From JBJXGE01 sp046154185 (GTDB lineage Bacteria; Planctomycetota; UBA8108; UBA1146; JAJFFE01), in the NCBI GenBank assembly GCA_046154185.1, contig JBJXGE010000076.1, positions 11,500-75,499 on the forward strand: DNA of 64,000 bases. The letters run 5' to 3'. The stretch's first letter is position 1. Each line of letters starts with the position of its first letter. The notes beneath the pieces were generated by a model. The model ran no database searches. It worked only from the letters and a program-made list of their open reading frames with translations, and was not told where the DNA came from. The translations under genes were made by a program, and so were the position numbers. This document shows, one piece after another, positions 51,594 to 60,454 of this stretch.

Positions 51594-52340
51594 CTAGCGC
51601 GCCTGCACGGTGGACATACCGCCGTCCACGTGCAGCACCTGCCCGGTAACCCACTTCTGTTCAGGCGAGAGGAGCCAGCAGATGGCCGACGCGATGTCGC
51701 CCGGCTCACCCAAACGCCCGAGTGGATGCATCGCCACGGAAGCCTTGCGCGCGGCCTCGTTCGCCGTGAGAAACTGGCTCAATGGCGTCTGCACCAGTCC
51801 CGGTGCGACACAGTTCACGCGAATCTGGTAGCGGGCGTAGCTGGCAGCAGCGGCGCGTGTCAAGCCCTCGACACCGGCCTTGGCCGCGGCAATCACGTCG
51901 TGATTGAACAAACCGCGCTGCGCGGCCACGGTGGAACAGAAGACTATTGAGCCGCCTCCCGACCTCATCATTCGCCGCGCCGCTTCGCGCAGGAGCAGGA
52001 ACGAACTGGTCAGGTTCGTGTCCACGGTCGTCCGCCATTCTTCGTCCGAGGTGAGATGGGCGGGTTTCAGGATAATCGTGCCGATGCAGTTAACGACGCC
52101 GAGAAGAGTACGACTCTCACCCAGAGCCATGTCAAACGCACCGGCCACAGATTCCGGATGGGTGGCGTCCATTGGCACGGCGCGCGCTGCCAGCTCGTTG
52201 CCGCGTTCTTGCAGACGCGTTTCGTCGCGCGCCGCTAACACAACCTCCGCGCCTTGGGCACGCAGACGCCGAACGACTTCCGAGCCGATGCCGCCCGTGC
52301 CGCCCGCGATGAAATAGAGTCCCGACGTGAGATCGTTCAT
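51594..52340 (-). CDS. Short-chain dehydrogenase/reductase, atypical active site
   Basis: 248 aa from the ATG at 52340 with GGAGGGG 9 bp upstream. Cofactor loop GGTGGIGSE at about 13-21, then VVNCIGTI (N-x-G type) and the catalytic Ser region SIVFCSTVAAQRG. The usual Y-x-x-x-K reads I-A-A-A-K (NHDVIAAAKAG): Lys is kept, Tyr is replaced by Ile. The C-terminal NCVAPGLVQTPL, GEPGDIASAICWLLSPEQKWVTGQVLHVDGG is standard. Either a divergent SDR using another acid or a non-catalytic member. Substrate unknown. Confidence 0.88.
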   Translation of the reverse strand: MNDLTSGLYFIAGGTGGIGSEVVRRLRAQGAEVVLAARDETRLQERGNELAARAVPMDATHPESVAGAFDMALGESRTLLGVVNCIGTIILKPAHLTSDEEWRTTVDTNLTSSFLLLREAARRMMRSGGGSIVFCSTVAAQRGLFNHDVIAAAKAGVEGLTRAAAASYARYQIRVNCVAPGLVQTPLSQFLTANEAARKASVAMHPLGRLGEPGDIASAICWLLSPEQKWVTGQVLHVDGGMSTVQAR

Positions 52341-52689
52341 GTTGTTTTCCCCTCCGAAGCCCAGCCGACTTGAACTGGTCAAGGACAGTAACACCCGCTT
52401 CGAACTCGATCGATAGCAGTCGTACCGCCCGGTTCCTGAGCCATCTTTGCCGCTACTTCTAAGAGTCTGCGTTCCCGGAAGAGGCTCGGCGAAAACTCGA
52501 GAACTCAGGATTACGAGCGAGCGTCTCCAAAAAAAAGCGAGCCCCGGATCAGCGCGTGCGCTGATCTGGGGCTCGATAACTGGGCGAGTTCTGACGCGGC
52601 CCGCTCCGCAACCGAAAGCTGTTCGTGAGCGCGACGGTCGATCTTGCCGCGACAGCGAGTTCGACACCAACTGCCGCACTCCAACATCC
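52341..52689. other. 349-bp region between SDR gene and lipoprotein gene
   Basis: Holds the SDR promoter region and the lipoprotein gene's 3'-UTR: a terminator (52529-52575), a variable stretch, and the 24-nt repeated stretch at 52669-52692 next to the stop codon. No ORF. Confidence 0.6.
52529..52575 (-). terminator. Terminator of the lipoprotein gene (hairpin element copy 2)
   Basis: cgagccccggatcagcgc (52538-52555) pairs with 52558-52575 with one G-T wobble. Read on the minus strand it ends in a run of eight T (52529-52536), a textbook Rho-independent terminator. The stem differs from copy 1 by paired changes, so structure is conserved. Confidence 0.88.
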
Positions 52690-53871
52690 CTACTGGGCAG
52701 CGATATTCAACACGTAGTCGCCCGCTTGCCCTCCGAAACCGTCGATCACCACGATCACTTGCGCCCCGGCTTCGAGAAAGGCTTCGGTGGCGGACTGAAA
52801 CAAGGTGAAGCTTATGTCCTCGTTGCACGCGAGCACCGTTTGACAATCCGCAGTGAGCACTGCGATCTGCGTGTCGAAGCCCGATCCGACCGTGTCGAAC
52901 ACGTAGTAGCCAGTGGCCGGCGCCGTGAACAAGTAACCGATATCGGGGCCGGTCAGCACCGAATACGAGCAAGGCAAGGTGAACTCGTCGACCTCGCCGA
53001 CCGTGCTGCCCGACGCGGCGTACGCGCCCACCGATACCTCGGCGACCGCGCAAGCGGGTAACACCGTCGGAGCCGGGGGCTCGGAGGTCGTTCTGATGCC
53101 GAAAATATCCTCGGTCGTGCGACAGCCGTCAGGCTTCACTTGCACGATGCGACCACTAAACATGTCTCCGGAACCGTCGATCGTGAGAAATCCAGTGATT
53201 GAGCCGTCGACAGGCGACGACAGCGCGACCTCCAAAAGCAAACCTTGAATCGTCCCAAGCGTAAGCCACTCGCCATCGCTCTCGCTAAAAATCGTGACAT
53301 TGATGCCGTCCTGCGACATGGAGAAGGTCGAGGTCTCTTGATAGCCGACCGCAGTGCCGGAGCAGCCGCTCGCGGCGACCACGGTCGATTCAATCTGCCA
53401 CGAACCGGTCATGACGACGCTCGGCAATCTGATTCCGAAAACATCCTCGGTCTTGCGACAGCCGTCAGGCTTCACGTGCACAATGCGACCACTGAACATG
53501 TCTCCGGAGCCGTCGATCGCTAAAGATCCGGTGGTCGAGCCGTCGGCAGTCGAAGATATCGCGACCTGCAAAATCAAACCGTTCATCGTGCCAAGCGTAA
53601 GCCAGTCGCCGTCTGCCTCGCTAAACGCCGTGACATTGACGCCGTCCTGCGACATGTGGAAGGTCGAAGTGTGCTGATCGCCGACCGCTTCGCCGGAGCA
53701 GCCGCTTGCGGCGACCACCGTCGAATGAATCTGCCACGAACCGGTCATGACGACGCTCGGTTGGAGCGGTGGCGCAGCCTTTTTGCCGCCACCACCGCCG
53801 CCGCCGCAACCGGTCAGGATCACAAGGGCACAAACGACACCCAACCGCGAACCGCGTTTGGACAAACTCAT
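52690..53871 (-). CDS. Secreted lipoprotein with internal tandem duplication and PPC-like C-terminus
   Basis: 393 aa. Lipoprotein signal LGVVCALVILTGC followed by a poly-Gly linker. Two repeats of about 105 aa follow, both starting PSVVMTGSWQI and ending GR.TEDIFGIR-like (VKPDGCR); each has conserved Cys in AASGCSG and DGCR and the motif SQDGxNVTxFSExDG. They are about 75% identical, so the duplication is recent. The C-terminal 110 residues resemble a PPC domain (VGEVDEFTLPCSYS, YVFDTVGSGFDTQIAVL, LACNED, YVLNIAAQ). Function unknown. The stop codon TAG lies in the repeated 3' element. Confidence 0.85.
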   Translation of the reverse strand: MSLSKRGSRLGVVCALVILTGCGGGGGGGKKAAPPLQPSVVMTGSWQIHSTVVAASGCSGEAVGDQHTSTFHMSQDGVNVTAFSEADGDWLTLGTMNGLILQVAISSTADGSTTGSLAIDGSGDMFSGRIVHVKPDGCRKTEDVFGIRLPSVVMTGSWQIESTVVAASGCSGTAVGYQETSTFSMSQDGINVTIFSESDGEWLTLGTIQGLLLEVALSSPVDGSITGFLTIDGSGDMFSGRIVQVKPDGCRTTEDIFGIRTTSEPPAPTVLPACAVAEVSVGAYAASGSTVGEVDEFTLPCSYSVLTGPDIGYLFTAPATGYYVFDTVGSGFDTQIAVLTADCQTVLACNEDISFTLFQSATEAFLEAGAQVIVVIDGFGGQAGDYVLNIAAQ

Positions 53872-54433
53872 GGAACACTTGCCTTTCTCAGAAACTGAAT
53901 TGCCGAGACTCCACACACTGCCTTGCGAACGGTTCGAAACTGACGGGTTCGAGCTGCGAAACATGACGGGATCCTCTCGCTTCGAGTTTTTGTTTTGGTT
54001 CGATCACTGCGATCGATCTGGAACTGGAAGGGGAAGACCCGGCGCGACCGAACAAGAATTTTTCCGAGCCACGAAAATCGCGGCCGACGAAGTAGTTAGG
54101 CAGGGGGCGACATGGACGACTCAAGGGGGCAACCGAACAACATTTCTGTCACCCGCGCAAAACGAGGCCCAGGAAGCTGGAATATGTAAGGCGATGCTTC
54201 ACAAGGACTTACCCAACGGAGCAACGAGCGGTAGGCGAGCCCCTCGGTGGGGGTGAGAGCTTCGCGTCCGTGCCGCGAAGCCGAGGAGGCTGGGAGTCAG
54301 CCCCCGTCAAAGAAGAACAAGACCCAGATCAAGCGCAACTCGCTCGAGATGGGTTTTGTTCGGTTTGCACGCGTCTTCCCCTTCTGTTCGTGTGCCACTT
54401 GACTCTTGACCACCGTACTGAAGGTTCTGTGCC
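53872..54433. other. 562-bp non-coding region with hairpins
   Basis: Lies between divergent genes. It contains three hairpin-prone segments: cccctcggtggggg near 54240, gcttcgcg/cgcgaagc (about 54259-54281), and a looser stem at about 54316-54356 (aagacccagatc/gagatgggtttt). The stretch 54220-54260 (ggagcaacgagcggtaggcg) looks like a dispersed intergenic repeat, but no second copy lies in this window. No real ORF. Confidence 0.45.
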
Positions 54434-56341
54434 ATGCAAAAACAACTCGCTCTCGCCTTCGCGATCGCGGCGGCTGTGTTCTTCGTGACGATGCGTTCGG
54501 TGAGTTCGAGCGCGGTGGAGAGTACAACGAGTCGCCTCGCGGTCGAGGTGACCGCAGACGCTGGAACTCGAACGAAGTCGCTCCCGGAGACAAGGGATGA
54601 TGAACAGAGTCGGCAGCGTACCGCGGCGATGACCTTTTCGGAACGGAACGAATCGCCGAGCCTCGGTGTGGATCACTCGATGCACTCGACCCTGGCTCTC
54701 GATGTCGAGGCCGAATTCGGCCGCGAGCGGAGTGCTAAGGTTGAGCACGCGGTCGCGGATGTTGACCCCGCTCGCAAGGCCAATGACGCGCGTTTATCCA
54801 TCTCCGGCTCGGTGAGCGATCATGATAAGAACCCGATCGCCGGCGTCGAAGTCTACGTGCGCGAGCTTGGAGCCGCTCGTGCGCAAGAGCCACTGATCGT
54901 CCTCGTCACCGACACGGCCGGCTTCTACTCCGCCGCGCTCCCAAAGCCGGACGCCGACTGGACCGTGACGGTCATGCACCCCGGCCATGCGATCGAGACC
55001 AAAACCGTTGTGGACCTCAGTGACTCGGTTGGCGAGGTCGACTTCGAGCTGCGCCCGTCCATCCGCCTCGACGGCAGCGTTGTTTCAGTTGCGAATGGTG
55101 CTCCGATTCCGGCCGCATCGATCCGACTCGACGCCGTTGCAGCGCGCATCCGCGGCGCCGAGTGGCCGAGCGAGACAGTGAGCGACGAAATCGGCGCGTT
55201 CGCGATCGACGGACTCGCGCCGGCCCGCTACGAGCTCGTCGTAGCGGCCGCCGGTTTCGAGTCCAGTCGAGTGCCCGTGAGTCTTCACGGACGAACGCTT
55301 GATCCCGTCCGTATCGCGCTCCAGCCAGCACGAACCCAATTAGGGTGTGTGATCGACAAGAACGGCGTTCCGGTTGCCGGTGCGGACATCTATGTCCGCT
55401 CCGCGCGCGCCGACGCTCGCAAGGTCGATACGAGCGCGGCCGACGGCACTTTCACGATCAGCGAAATGGGAAACGCGTCCGTCACTGTGCAGATTCACAA
55501 ACCGGGCTTCGCGACGTGGACGCGCACGGTCGGTTGGAGCGCCGAGCGCTGGGAAATCGTGCTAATGGCAGGGCTCGAAGTCCGCGGCCGTGTCATCGAT
55601 GCCGAGACTGGCGAGCCGATCGCGGGCGCCGACATCTGCGCCGCGCCTGGCGCTCGCGTCGCTGCCGACGTTGAGGGCGGCCGAACCCAGGTCGCGGCAG
55701 ACGGCGCTTTCATTTTGCCCGGGCTTGCGCCCGGAGAATGGACGATCGTCGTCTCGTCGCCGAATTATCCAGCGCAACAATGGACACTCGAACTCGAGTC
55801 ATCCGTCGAGCGCAATTTTGCGCTCGATCCCGGCAGCGTGATTCGCGGTCGCGTAGTCGACGCTGACGGCGAGGGTCTCGCCCGCGTCGCCGTCCAACTC
55901 AGCTCCATCGACGACGGCGGCGCGCCCGATTTGCACCGCGTCGTAAGCGACCACGCCGGATACTTCGTCGCACGCGGACTCGCCGCCGACCGTTATCGCT
56001 TAGCGTTGACGCATCGCGATTATGCGCGGCTCGTCGTGGAGATGGTGCCCGGTGAGGGTGCTCGCGAATGGCAACTCAGTCGCGCGGCGGGTCTCACCGG
56101 CACGGTGCGCGACGTTCGCGGGCGGCCGGGCGCGGGCCAAGTTTCCGTCGAAGAAGTGAGCGGCGCATTCACGACGCAAACCGCGATCGGAATGAGCGGA
56201 CGTTTTGCCTTGAGCGAACTCCCGGCCGGAGATTATCGCGTCACGCTGAGGCCAAGCGGCGGCGCGAGACCGATCGAGCTGGAAACAATCGCACTCTCGC
56301 CTGCAACGATCGTCTCGCGCGACTATCGTCTTGGGGAATGA
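54434..56341 (+). CDS. Exported protein with carboxypeptidase-regulatory-like repeats
   Basis: 635 aa. One N-terminal hydrophobic segment (LALAFAIAAAVFFVTM) acts as signal or anchor; a charged linker of about 90 residues follows. Then come about six carboxypeptidase-regulatory-like (Ig-fold) repeats: ISGSVSDHDKNPIAGVEVYV, LDGSVVSVANGAPIPAASI, LGCVIDKNGVPVAGADIYV, VRGRVIDAETGEPIAGADI, IRGRVVDADGEGLARVAVQL and LTGTVRDVRGRPGAGQVSV, each with G-x-F-x-x-x-x-L-x-x-G-x-Y. No enzymatic domain. AAGG is 9 bp before the ATG. Probably an envelope or extracellular structural protein. Confidence 0.88.
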   Translation: MQKQLALAFAIAAAVFFVTMRSVSSSAVESTTSRLAVEVTADAGTRTKSLPETRDDEQSRQRTAAMTFSERNESPSLGVDHSMHSTLALDVEAEFGRERSAKVEHAVADVDPARKANDARLSISGSVSDHDKNPIAGVEVYVRELGAARAQEPLIVLVTDTAGFYSAALPKPDADWTVTVMHPGHAIETKTVVDLSDSVGEVDFELRPSIRLDGSVVSVANGAPIPAASIRLDAVAARIRGAEWPSETVSDEIGAFAIDGLAPARYELVVAAAGFESSRVPVSLHGRTLDPVRIALQPARTQLGCVIDKNGVPVAGADIYVRSARADARKVDTSAADGTFTISEMGNASVTVQIHKPGFATWTRTVGWSAERWEIVLMAGLEVRGRVIDAETGEPIAGADICAAPGARVAADVEGGRTQVAADGAFILPGLAPGEWTIVVSSPNYPAQQWTLELESSVERNFALDPGSVIRGRVVDADGEGLARVAVQLSSIDDGGAPDLHRVVSDHAGYFVARGLAADRYRLALTHRDYARLVVEMVPGEGAREWQLSRAAGLTGTVRDVRGRPGAGQVSVEEVSGAFTTQTAIGMSGRFALSELPAGDYRVTLRPSGGARPIELETIALSPATIVSRDYRLGE

Positions 56342-56606
56342 GACCGCTCTCGGCCTGATCAATCCCGGCAGGCGGAAATAGGACCGGCACTACCGCGCGA
56401 AAATCTCGCCCGCTGAATCCGCTTTCAGTCAACCTTCGAATACCTAGCCGGAAGTTGGATCGGAGTCGCCAACTTTCCCTTTCGGTGGCTTTTCAGTCAC
56501 CAGACTCCGAGTCTTGTAAGTTGACTTTTTGAACGATTCTTGGGCGAGTGCGTCGTGTCTCGATGCTTGCTCGGGAATCAACATCCACAGGAAGAGAAGA
56601 CGCGTC

Positions 56607-57539
56607 ATGTTGAGCTCGAAGGCTTTCTTGAGAGTTGCGGCCGTCGCCGCGGTGATTGTTGGGCAGGGAGCGGTGTTGACTGCGACTGCCGCCGAAAAAG
56701 ACATCGTGACGACTGCAGTCGAGGCCGGTTCCTTCAAGACGTTGGCTGCGGCCCTTAAGGCGGGCGGACTGATCGAGACGTTGCAAGGCAAGGGTCCGTT
56801 CACGGTCTTTGCTCCGACGGACGAAGCCTTCGCGAAGTTGCCGGCGGGGACGGTCGAGAACTTGTTGAAACCGGAGAACAAGGCCCAACTCGTGGCGGTC
56901 TTGACGTATCACGTCGTCACGGGTCAAGTAACTGCTGCCCAAGTTGTTAAGCTGAACGCAGCGGCGACCGTGAACGGTCAGCGCGTGGACATCAAAGTCA
57001 AGAATGATCAAGTCGGAATCGATCAGTCCACCGTTGTCAAAGCTGACATTCAGTGCTCGAACGGGATCATTCACGTCATAGACCAAGTGGTCCTCCCGTC
57101 CTCGATGAACATCCCGTCAACGGCCGATAAAGCTGGGATTTTCAAAACACTGTTGGCTGCGGCGAAGGCGGCTGGGTTGGTCGATGTGCTGTCGGGTGAC
57201 AAGCCGCTGACTTTGTTTGCTCCCACGGATGAGGCGTTCGCGAAGCTCCCGGCCGGGACGGTTGAGAATCTCCTCAAACCCGAGAATAAGCAGCAGCTGG
57301 CTGAGATTCTCAAGTTCCACGTCGCGCCGGGCCGCGTTTTCTCGAGTGACGTGTTGAGCAAGAAAGAATTGAAAACGGTTCAAGGTGGGATGTTGACCGC
57401 AACGATGATGAACGGCGCGGCGAAGATCAATGGAGCGAGTCTGGTGTCCGCCGATATTGATGCTTCAAACGGTGTGATTCATGTGATCGACAGCGTGCTG
57501 ATGCCGCCCGCACCGATGAAAATGTCGCAGACCTTCTAG
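56607..57539 (+). CDS. Secreted protein with two fasciclin (FAS1) domains
   Basis: 310 aa from the ATG at 56607 after GGAAGAG. Signal peptide VAAVAAVIVGQGAVLTATAA. FAS1 domain 1 (about 28-165) and domain 2 (about 172-305) each hold the H1 box FTVFAPTDEAFAKLP (LTLFAPTDEAFAKLP in the second), the YH/FH motif and the H2 box NGIIHVIDQVVLP/NGVIHVIDSVLMP. FAS1 proteins mediate adhesion. The closely similar FAS1 gene at 60455 suggests duplication. A strong terminator follows. Confidence 0.95.
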   Translation: MLSSKAFLRVAAVAAVIVGQGAVLTATAAEKDIVTTAVEAGSFKTLAAALKAGGLIETLQGKGPFTVFAPTDEAFAKLPAGTVENLLKPENKAQLVAVLTYHVVTGQVTAAQVVKLNAAATVNGQRVDIKVKNDQVGIDQSTVVKADIQCSNGIIHVIDQVVLPSSMNIPSTADKAGIFKTLLAAAKAAGLVDVLSGDKPLTLFAPTDEAFAKLPAGTVENLLKPENKQQLAEILKFHVAPGRVFSSDVLSKKELKTVQGGMLTATMMNGAAKINGASLVSADIDASNGVIHVIDSVLMPPAPMKMSQTF

Positions 57540-57684
57540 GCGGAGCCGCGACGGGTGATTCACGTCTGTCTGACATCTGGGCGAGTGACCGACTCCTTGG
57601 CTCCACCCGCTGGTCGTCCGTAACCGAGAACGAGTTCGTTGCCCTCGGCTGGGATTGTTCGCAGTTCCCAGCCGACTCCGCGAG

Positions 57685-57716
57685 AACACCTGAGCCAATG
57701 TCGGCTCAGGTGTTTT
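57685..57716 (+). terminator. Rho-independent terminator
   Basis: aacacctgagcc (57685-57696) pairs perfectly with ggctcaggtgtt (57703-57714), loop of six, followed by TTCATTTT. It ends the first FAS1 transcript. Confidence 0.88.
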
Positions 57717-57736
57717 CATTTTGAGTGAGTTGAGAA

Positions 57737-59707
57737 ATGACAAGCGCTACGAAAGTTCAGCCGAGGTCAAGTCCGTCGCGAGTCTTGGTAACCGGAGGCA
57801 CGGGCTACGTTGGCGGGCGATTGATTCCGCTGTTGGAACAGCGCGAAGCGTTTGTTCGGTGCTTGGCTCGACGACCTGAAATGTTGCGGTCACGAGTCTC
57901 TGCGAAGACGGAAGTCGTCGCCGGGGACGCTTTGCAACTCGAGTCGTTAAGGACGGCACTCGAAGGCATCGACACGGCTTACTACCTCGTTCACTCGATG
58001 GGGACCGGAAAGGACTTTGAGGACGAAGATCGTCAAGCGGCCCGAAACTTTGCCCACGCTGCGCGCGAATGCGGAGTTGGTCGCATCATCTATCTCGGCG
58101 GGCTCGGCGACAAATCGCAGCAACTCTCCAAGCATTTGCGCAGCCGGCAGGAGGTCGGACAGATACTGCGAGAATCCGGCGCGCAGGTCATCGAGTTTCG
58201 AGCTTCGATCGTGATCGGCTCCGGCAGTCTATCGTTTGAACTCATTCGTTCGCTGGTGCAGCGGCTACCGGCGATGATCTGCCCAAAATGGGTATCGACG
58301 CCTGCGCAGCCCATCGCCACCGAAGACTTGTTGGATTATCTATTGGCCGCGATGAGCTTGCCGCCGGGCCCTAGTGAGGTCTTTGAAATCGGCGGCCCGG
58401 ATCAAGTGTCCTACGGCGACATCATGCGGGAGTACGCGCGGCAACGTGGCTTGAAGCGCTGGCTGATCTCGGTGCCTTTCTTGTCGCCCCGACTGTCGAG
58501 CCTGTGGTTGGGGCTGGTGACTCCAGTCTTTGCCCGCGTCGGTCGCAAACTGATTGAGAGCTTGCGCAATCCGACGATTGTCACAAACAGTCGGGCACTC
58601 GAGACATTCTCGATACGCCCGCGCCGACTTAGTGAGGCAATCGCGCGCGCACTCGTCAACGAAGACTGCGAACTCGCTGCAACTCGCTGGTCTGACGCAC
58701 TCAGTTCGTCTGGCCGACAGCGGCGATGGGGAGGCGTTCGATTCGGCACGCGCCTCGTCGATTCTCGTGAAGTTGAGGTCAGCGTGCCCGTCGATTCGGC
58801 ATTCCGTCCGATTGAACGGATCGGCGGTCAGGTTGGTTGGTATTACGGCAACTGGTTGTGGCGCGTGCGTGGTTGGCTGGACCTGCTCGTCGGTGGAGTC
58901 GGCCTGCGTCGCGGCCGTCGCGATCCAGTGGAACTGCGGATCGGCGACTCGCTCGATTGCTGGCGCGTCGAATCACTCGAACCGAATCGCCGCCTGCGAC
59001 TCGCAGCCGAAATGAAGCTTCCCGGTCGAGCATGGCTCGAATTCGAAGTGACGCCGACGCCAACCGGCTCGCGCATCCGTCAAACCGCGGAGTTCGATCC
59101 TGTCGGGCTGACTGGCCTGGCGTATTGGTACGGCATTTACCCGCTGCACGAATTCGTGTTCGGCGGCATGTTGAGCGGCATCGCCGCTGCCGCTCGAAAT
59201 TCTAAGAGCAAAGCGACGACCCAGCGACCGACCGTCCTTCGACAAGTCGCGTGGTTGATTGTCTTCATCGCGGTTTGTTTCGGTGCTGCTGGACTCGGAG
59301 CCGCGGCGACATCTCAGTCCGTCGGCGGTTGGTATCAAACGCTGGCCAAGCCGAGTTGGAATCCCCCCGACTGGCTGTTCGGTCCCGTCTGGACAACGCT
59401 GTACCTGATGATGGCCGTAGCGGCATGGCTGGTCTGGCGTCGAGACGGTTGGCGCGCCGGTGGCACGGCGATGACTTGGTTCGGAATCCAACTCACACTG
59501 AACGTCCTGTGGTCGTTTCTTTTCTTTGGTTGGCAACGCCCCGGTCTCGCCTTTGCCGAGATGATCGCGCTGTGGATTTCCATCGTTGCCACCTGCCTCG
59601 CATTTCAAGCCAATTCGCGCACTGCGACGTTATTGATGGTTCCTTACCTGGCATGGACAACGTTTGCTGGCATCCTGAACTTTGCGATTTGGAGCATGAA
59701 CTCATGA
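57737..59707 (+). CDS. SDR (NAD(P)-binding)-DUF2867-TspO/MBR fusion protein
   Basis: 656 aa in three parts. Residues 15-320: atypical SDR/NmrA-like Rossmann domain (VLVTGGTGYVGG; YYLVHSMGTGKDFEDED). Residues about 330-490: DUF2867 (VPVDSAFRPIERIGGQVGWYYGNWLWRVRGWLDLLVGGVGLRRGRR ... FDPVGLTGLAYWYGIYPLH). Residues about 500-656: TspO/peripheral benzodiazepine-receptor domain with five helices and the WYQTLAKPSWNPPDWLFGPVW and NVLWSFLFFG signatures. SDR-DUF2867 is a known pairing; a TspO on the same chain ties it to the membrane and perhaps to tetrapyrrole or light/oxidative stress. No frameshift is needed. Confidence 0.9.
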   Translation: MTSATKVQPRSSPSRVLVTGGTGYVGGRLIPLLEQREAFVRCLARRPEMLRSRVSAKTEVVAGDALQLESLRTALEGIDTAYYLVHSMGTGKDFEDEDRQAARNFAHAARECGVGRIIYLGGLGDKSQQLSKHLRSRQEVGQILRESGAQVIEFRASIVIGSGSLSFELIRSLVQRLPAMICPKWVSTPAQPIATEDLLDYLLAAMSLPPGPSEVFEIGGPDQVSYGDIMREYARQRGLKRWLISVPFLSPRLSSLWLGLVTPVFARVGRKLIESLRNPTIVTNSRALETFSIRPRRLSEAIARALVNEDCELAATRWSDALSSSGRQRRWGGVRFGTRLVDSREVEVSVPVDSAFRPIERIGGQVGWYYGNWLWRVRGWLDLLVGGVGLRRGRRDPVELRIGDSLDCWRVESLEPNRRLRLAAEMKLPGRAWLEFEVTPTPTGSRIRQTAEFDPVGLTGLAYWYGIYPLHEFVFGGMLSGIAAAARNSKSKATTQRPTVLRQVAWLIVFIAVCFGAAGLGAAATSQSVGGWYQTLAKPSWNPPDWLFGPVWTTLYLMMAVAAWLVWRRDGWRAGGTAMTWFGIQLTLNVLWSFLFFGWQRPGLAFAEMIALWISIVATCLAFQANSRTATLLMVPYLAWTTFAGILNFAIWSMNS

Positions 59708-59808
59708 TCTCAGCGTCGGCGAACCTAGCACTCCATCGAATAAGCATGTCACCTTTCCGGACCACTCGTGCGGCCGTTTAGTTCGATGTGAATACCCGAG
59801 GATTCAAG

Positions 59809-60222
59809 ATGCAAAGCTGGAAATTGTTCGTGATCTTGTTGCCATTCTTCCTACTCCTCGATTTGCTCTGGCTGGGCTTGATGAAGAATTTTTACAGCCA
59901 GGAATTCGGTGAGTTGGCCCGCCGGCACGGAACGGCAATCGCTCCCCGTTGGGGCGCGGCCATACTGGTCTACCTGCTGATTCCCGGCGGCATCGTTATT
60001 TTCGTGCGGCCACTCCTGGGCGAAAACGGTAGTTGCTGGCCGGCGTTCGGCTGGGGGGCGTTATTCGGGCTGGTGCTGTACGGCGTGTACGACCTGTCAA
60101 ACTTCGCACTTCTCGAAAAATGGACGGTCCGGATGACATTGGTCGACATGACGTGGGGCTGCGTCCTATGCGGCACGATCAGCGTCGTCATGAGGTTTCT
60201 AAATGGTTGGCTGACGAAGTAG
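59809..60222 (+). CDS. DUF2177 family membrane protein
   Basis: 137 aa with four hydrophobic helices (LFVILLPFFLLLDLLWLGLM, AAILVYLLIPGGIVIFV, FGWGALFGLVLYGVYDLSNFAL, LVDMTWGCVLCGTISVVM). D-L-x-W-L-G in helix 1, YGVYDLSNFALL and VDMTWG are the DUF2177 hallmarks. GAGG lies 7 bp before the ATG at 59809. DUF2177 genes are often found near TspO/SDR and photolyase-type genes; function unknown. 101 bp after the fusion gene. Confidence 0.92.
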   Translation: MQSWKLFVILLPFFLLLDLLWLGLMKNFYSQEFGELARRHGTAIAPRWGAAILVYLLIPGGIVIFVRPLLGENGSCWPAFGWGALFGLVLYGVYDLSNFALLEKWTVRMTLVDMTWGCVLCGTISVVMRFLNGWLTK

Positions 60223-60454
60223 TCACTCACGGGAGAGTGCGCGGTTTTCGGCGCCGCAGCTGCGAGCGGCCGTTCCGGAACACCCCACAGGAACTGTGGC
60301 TACGGCTTCGGCATGTCTCGATTGGCGCTATCACCGGAGCGCCCGGGCGACCTACCCGAACAGTCGATGAATCCAGTTTCGAGCTGCGGGCGAATATCAC
60401 ACCGAAGTTGCGATACGAGCAACATTCCCAATTTTGTAACGGAAAAGGAGACCC

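Noticed and set aside
53747..54256. 169-codon plus-strand frame over the lipoprotein start
   Set aside because: Its first part is the antisense of a signal peptide and poly-Gly linker (poly-Pro), and the rest covers the promoter gap.
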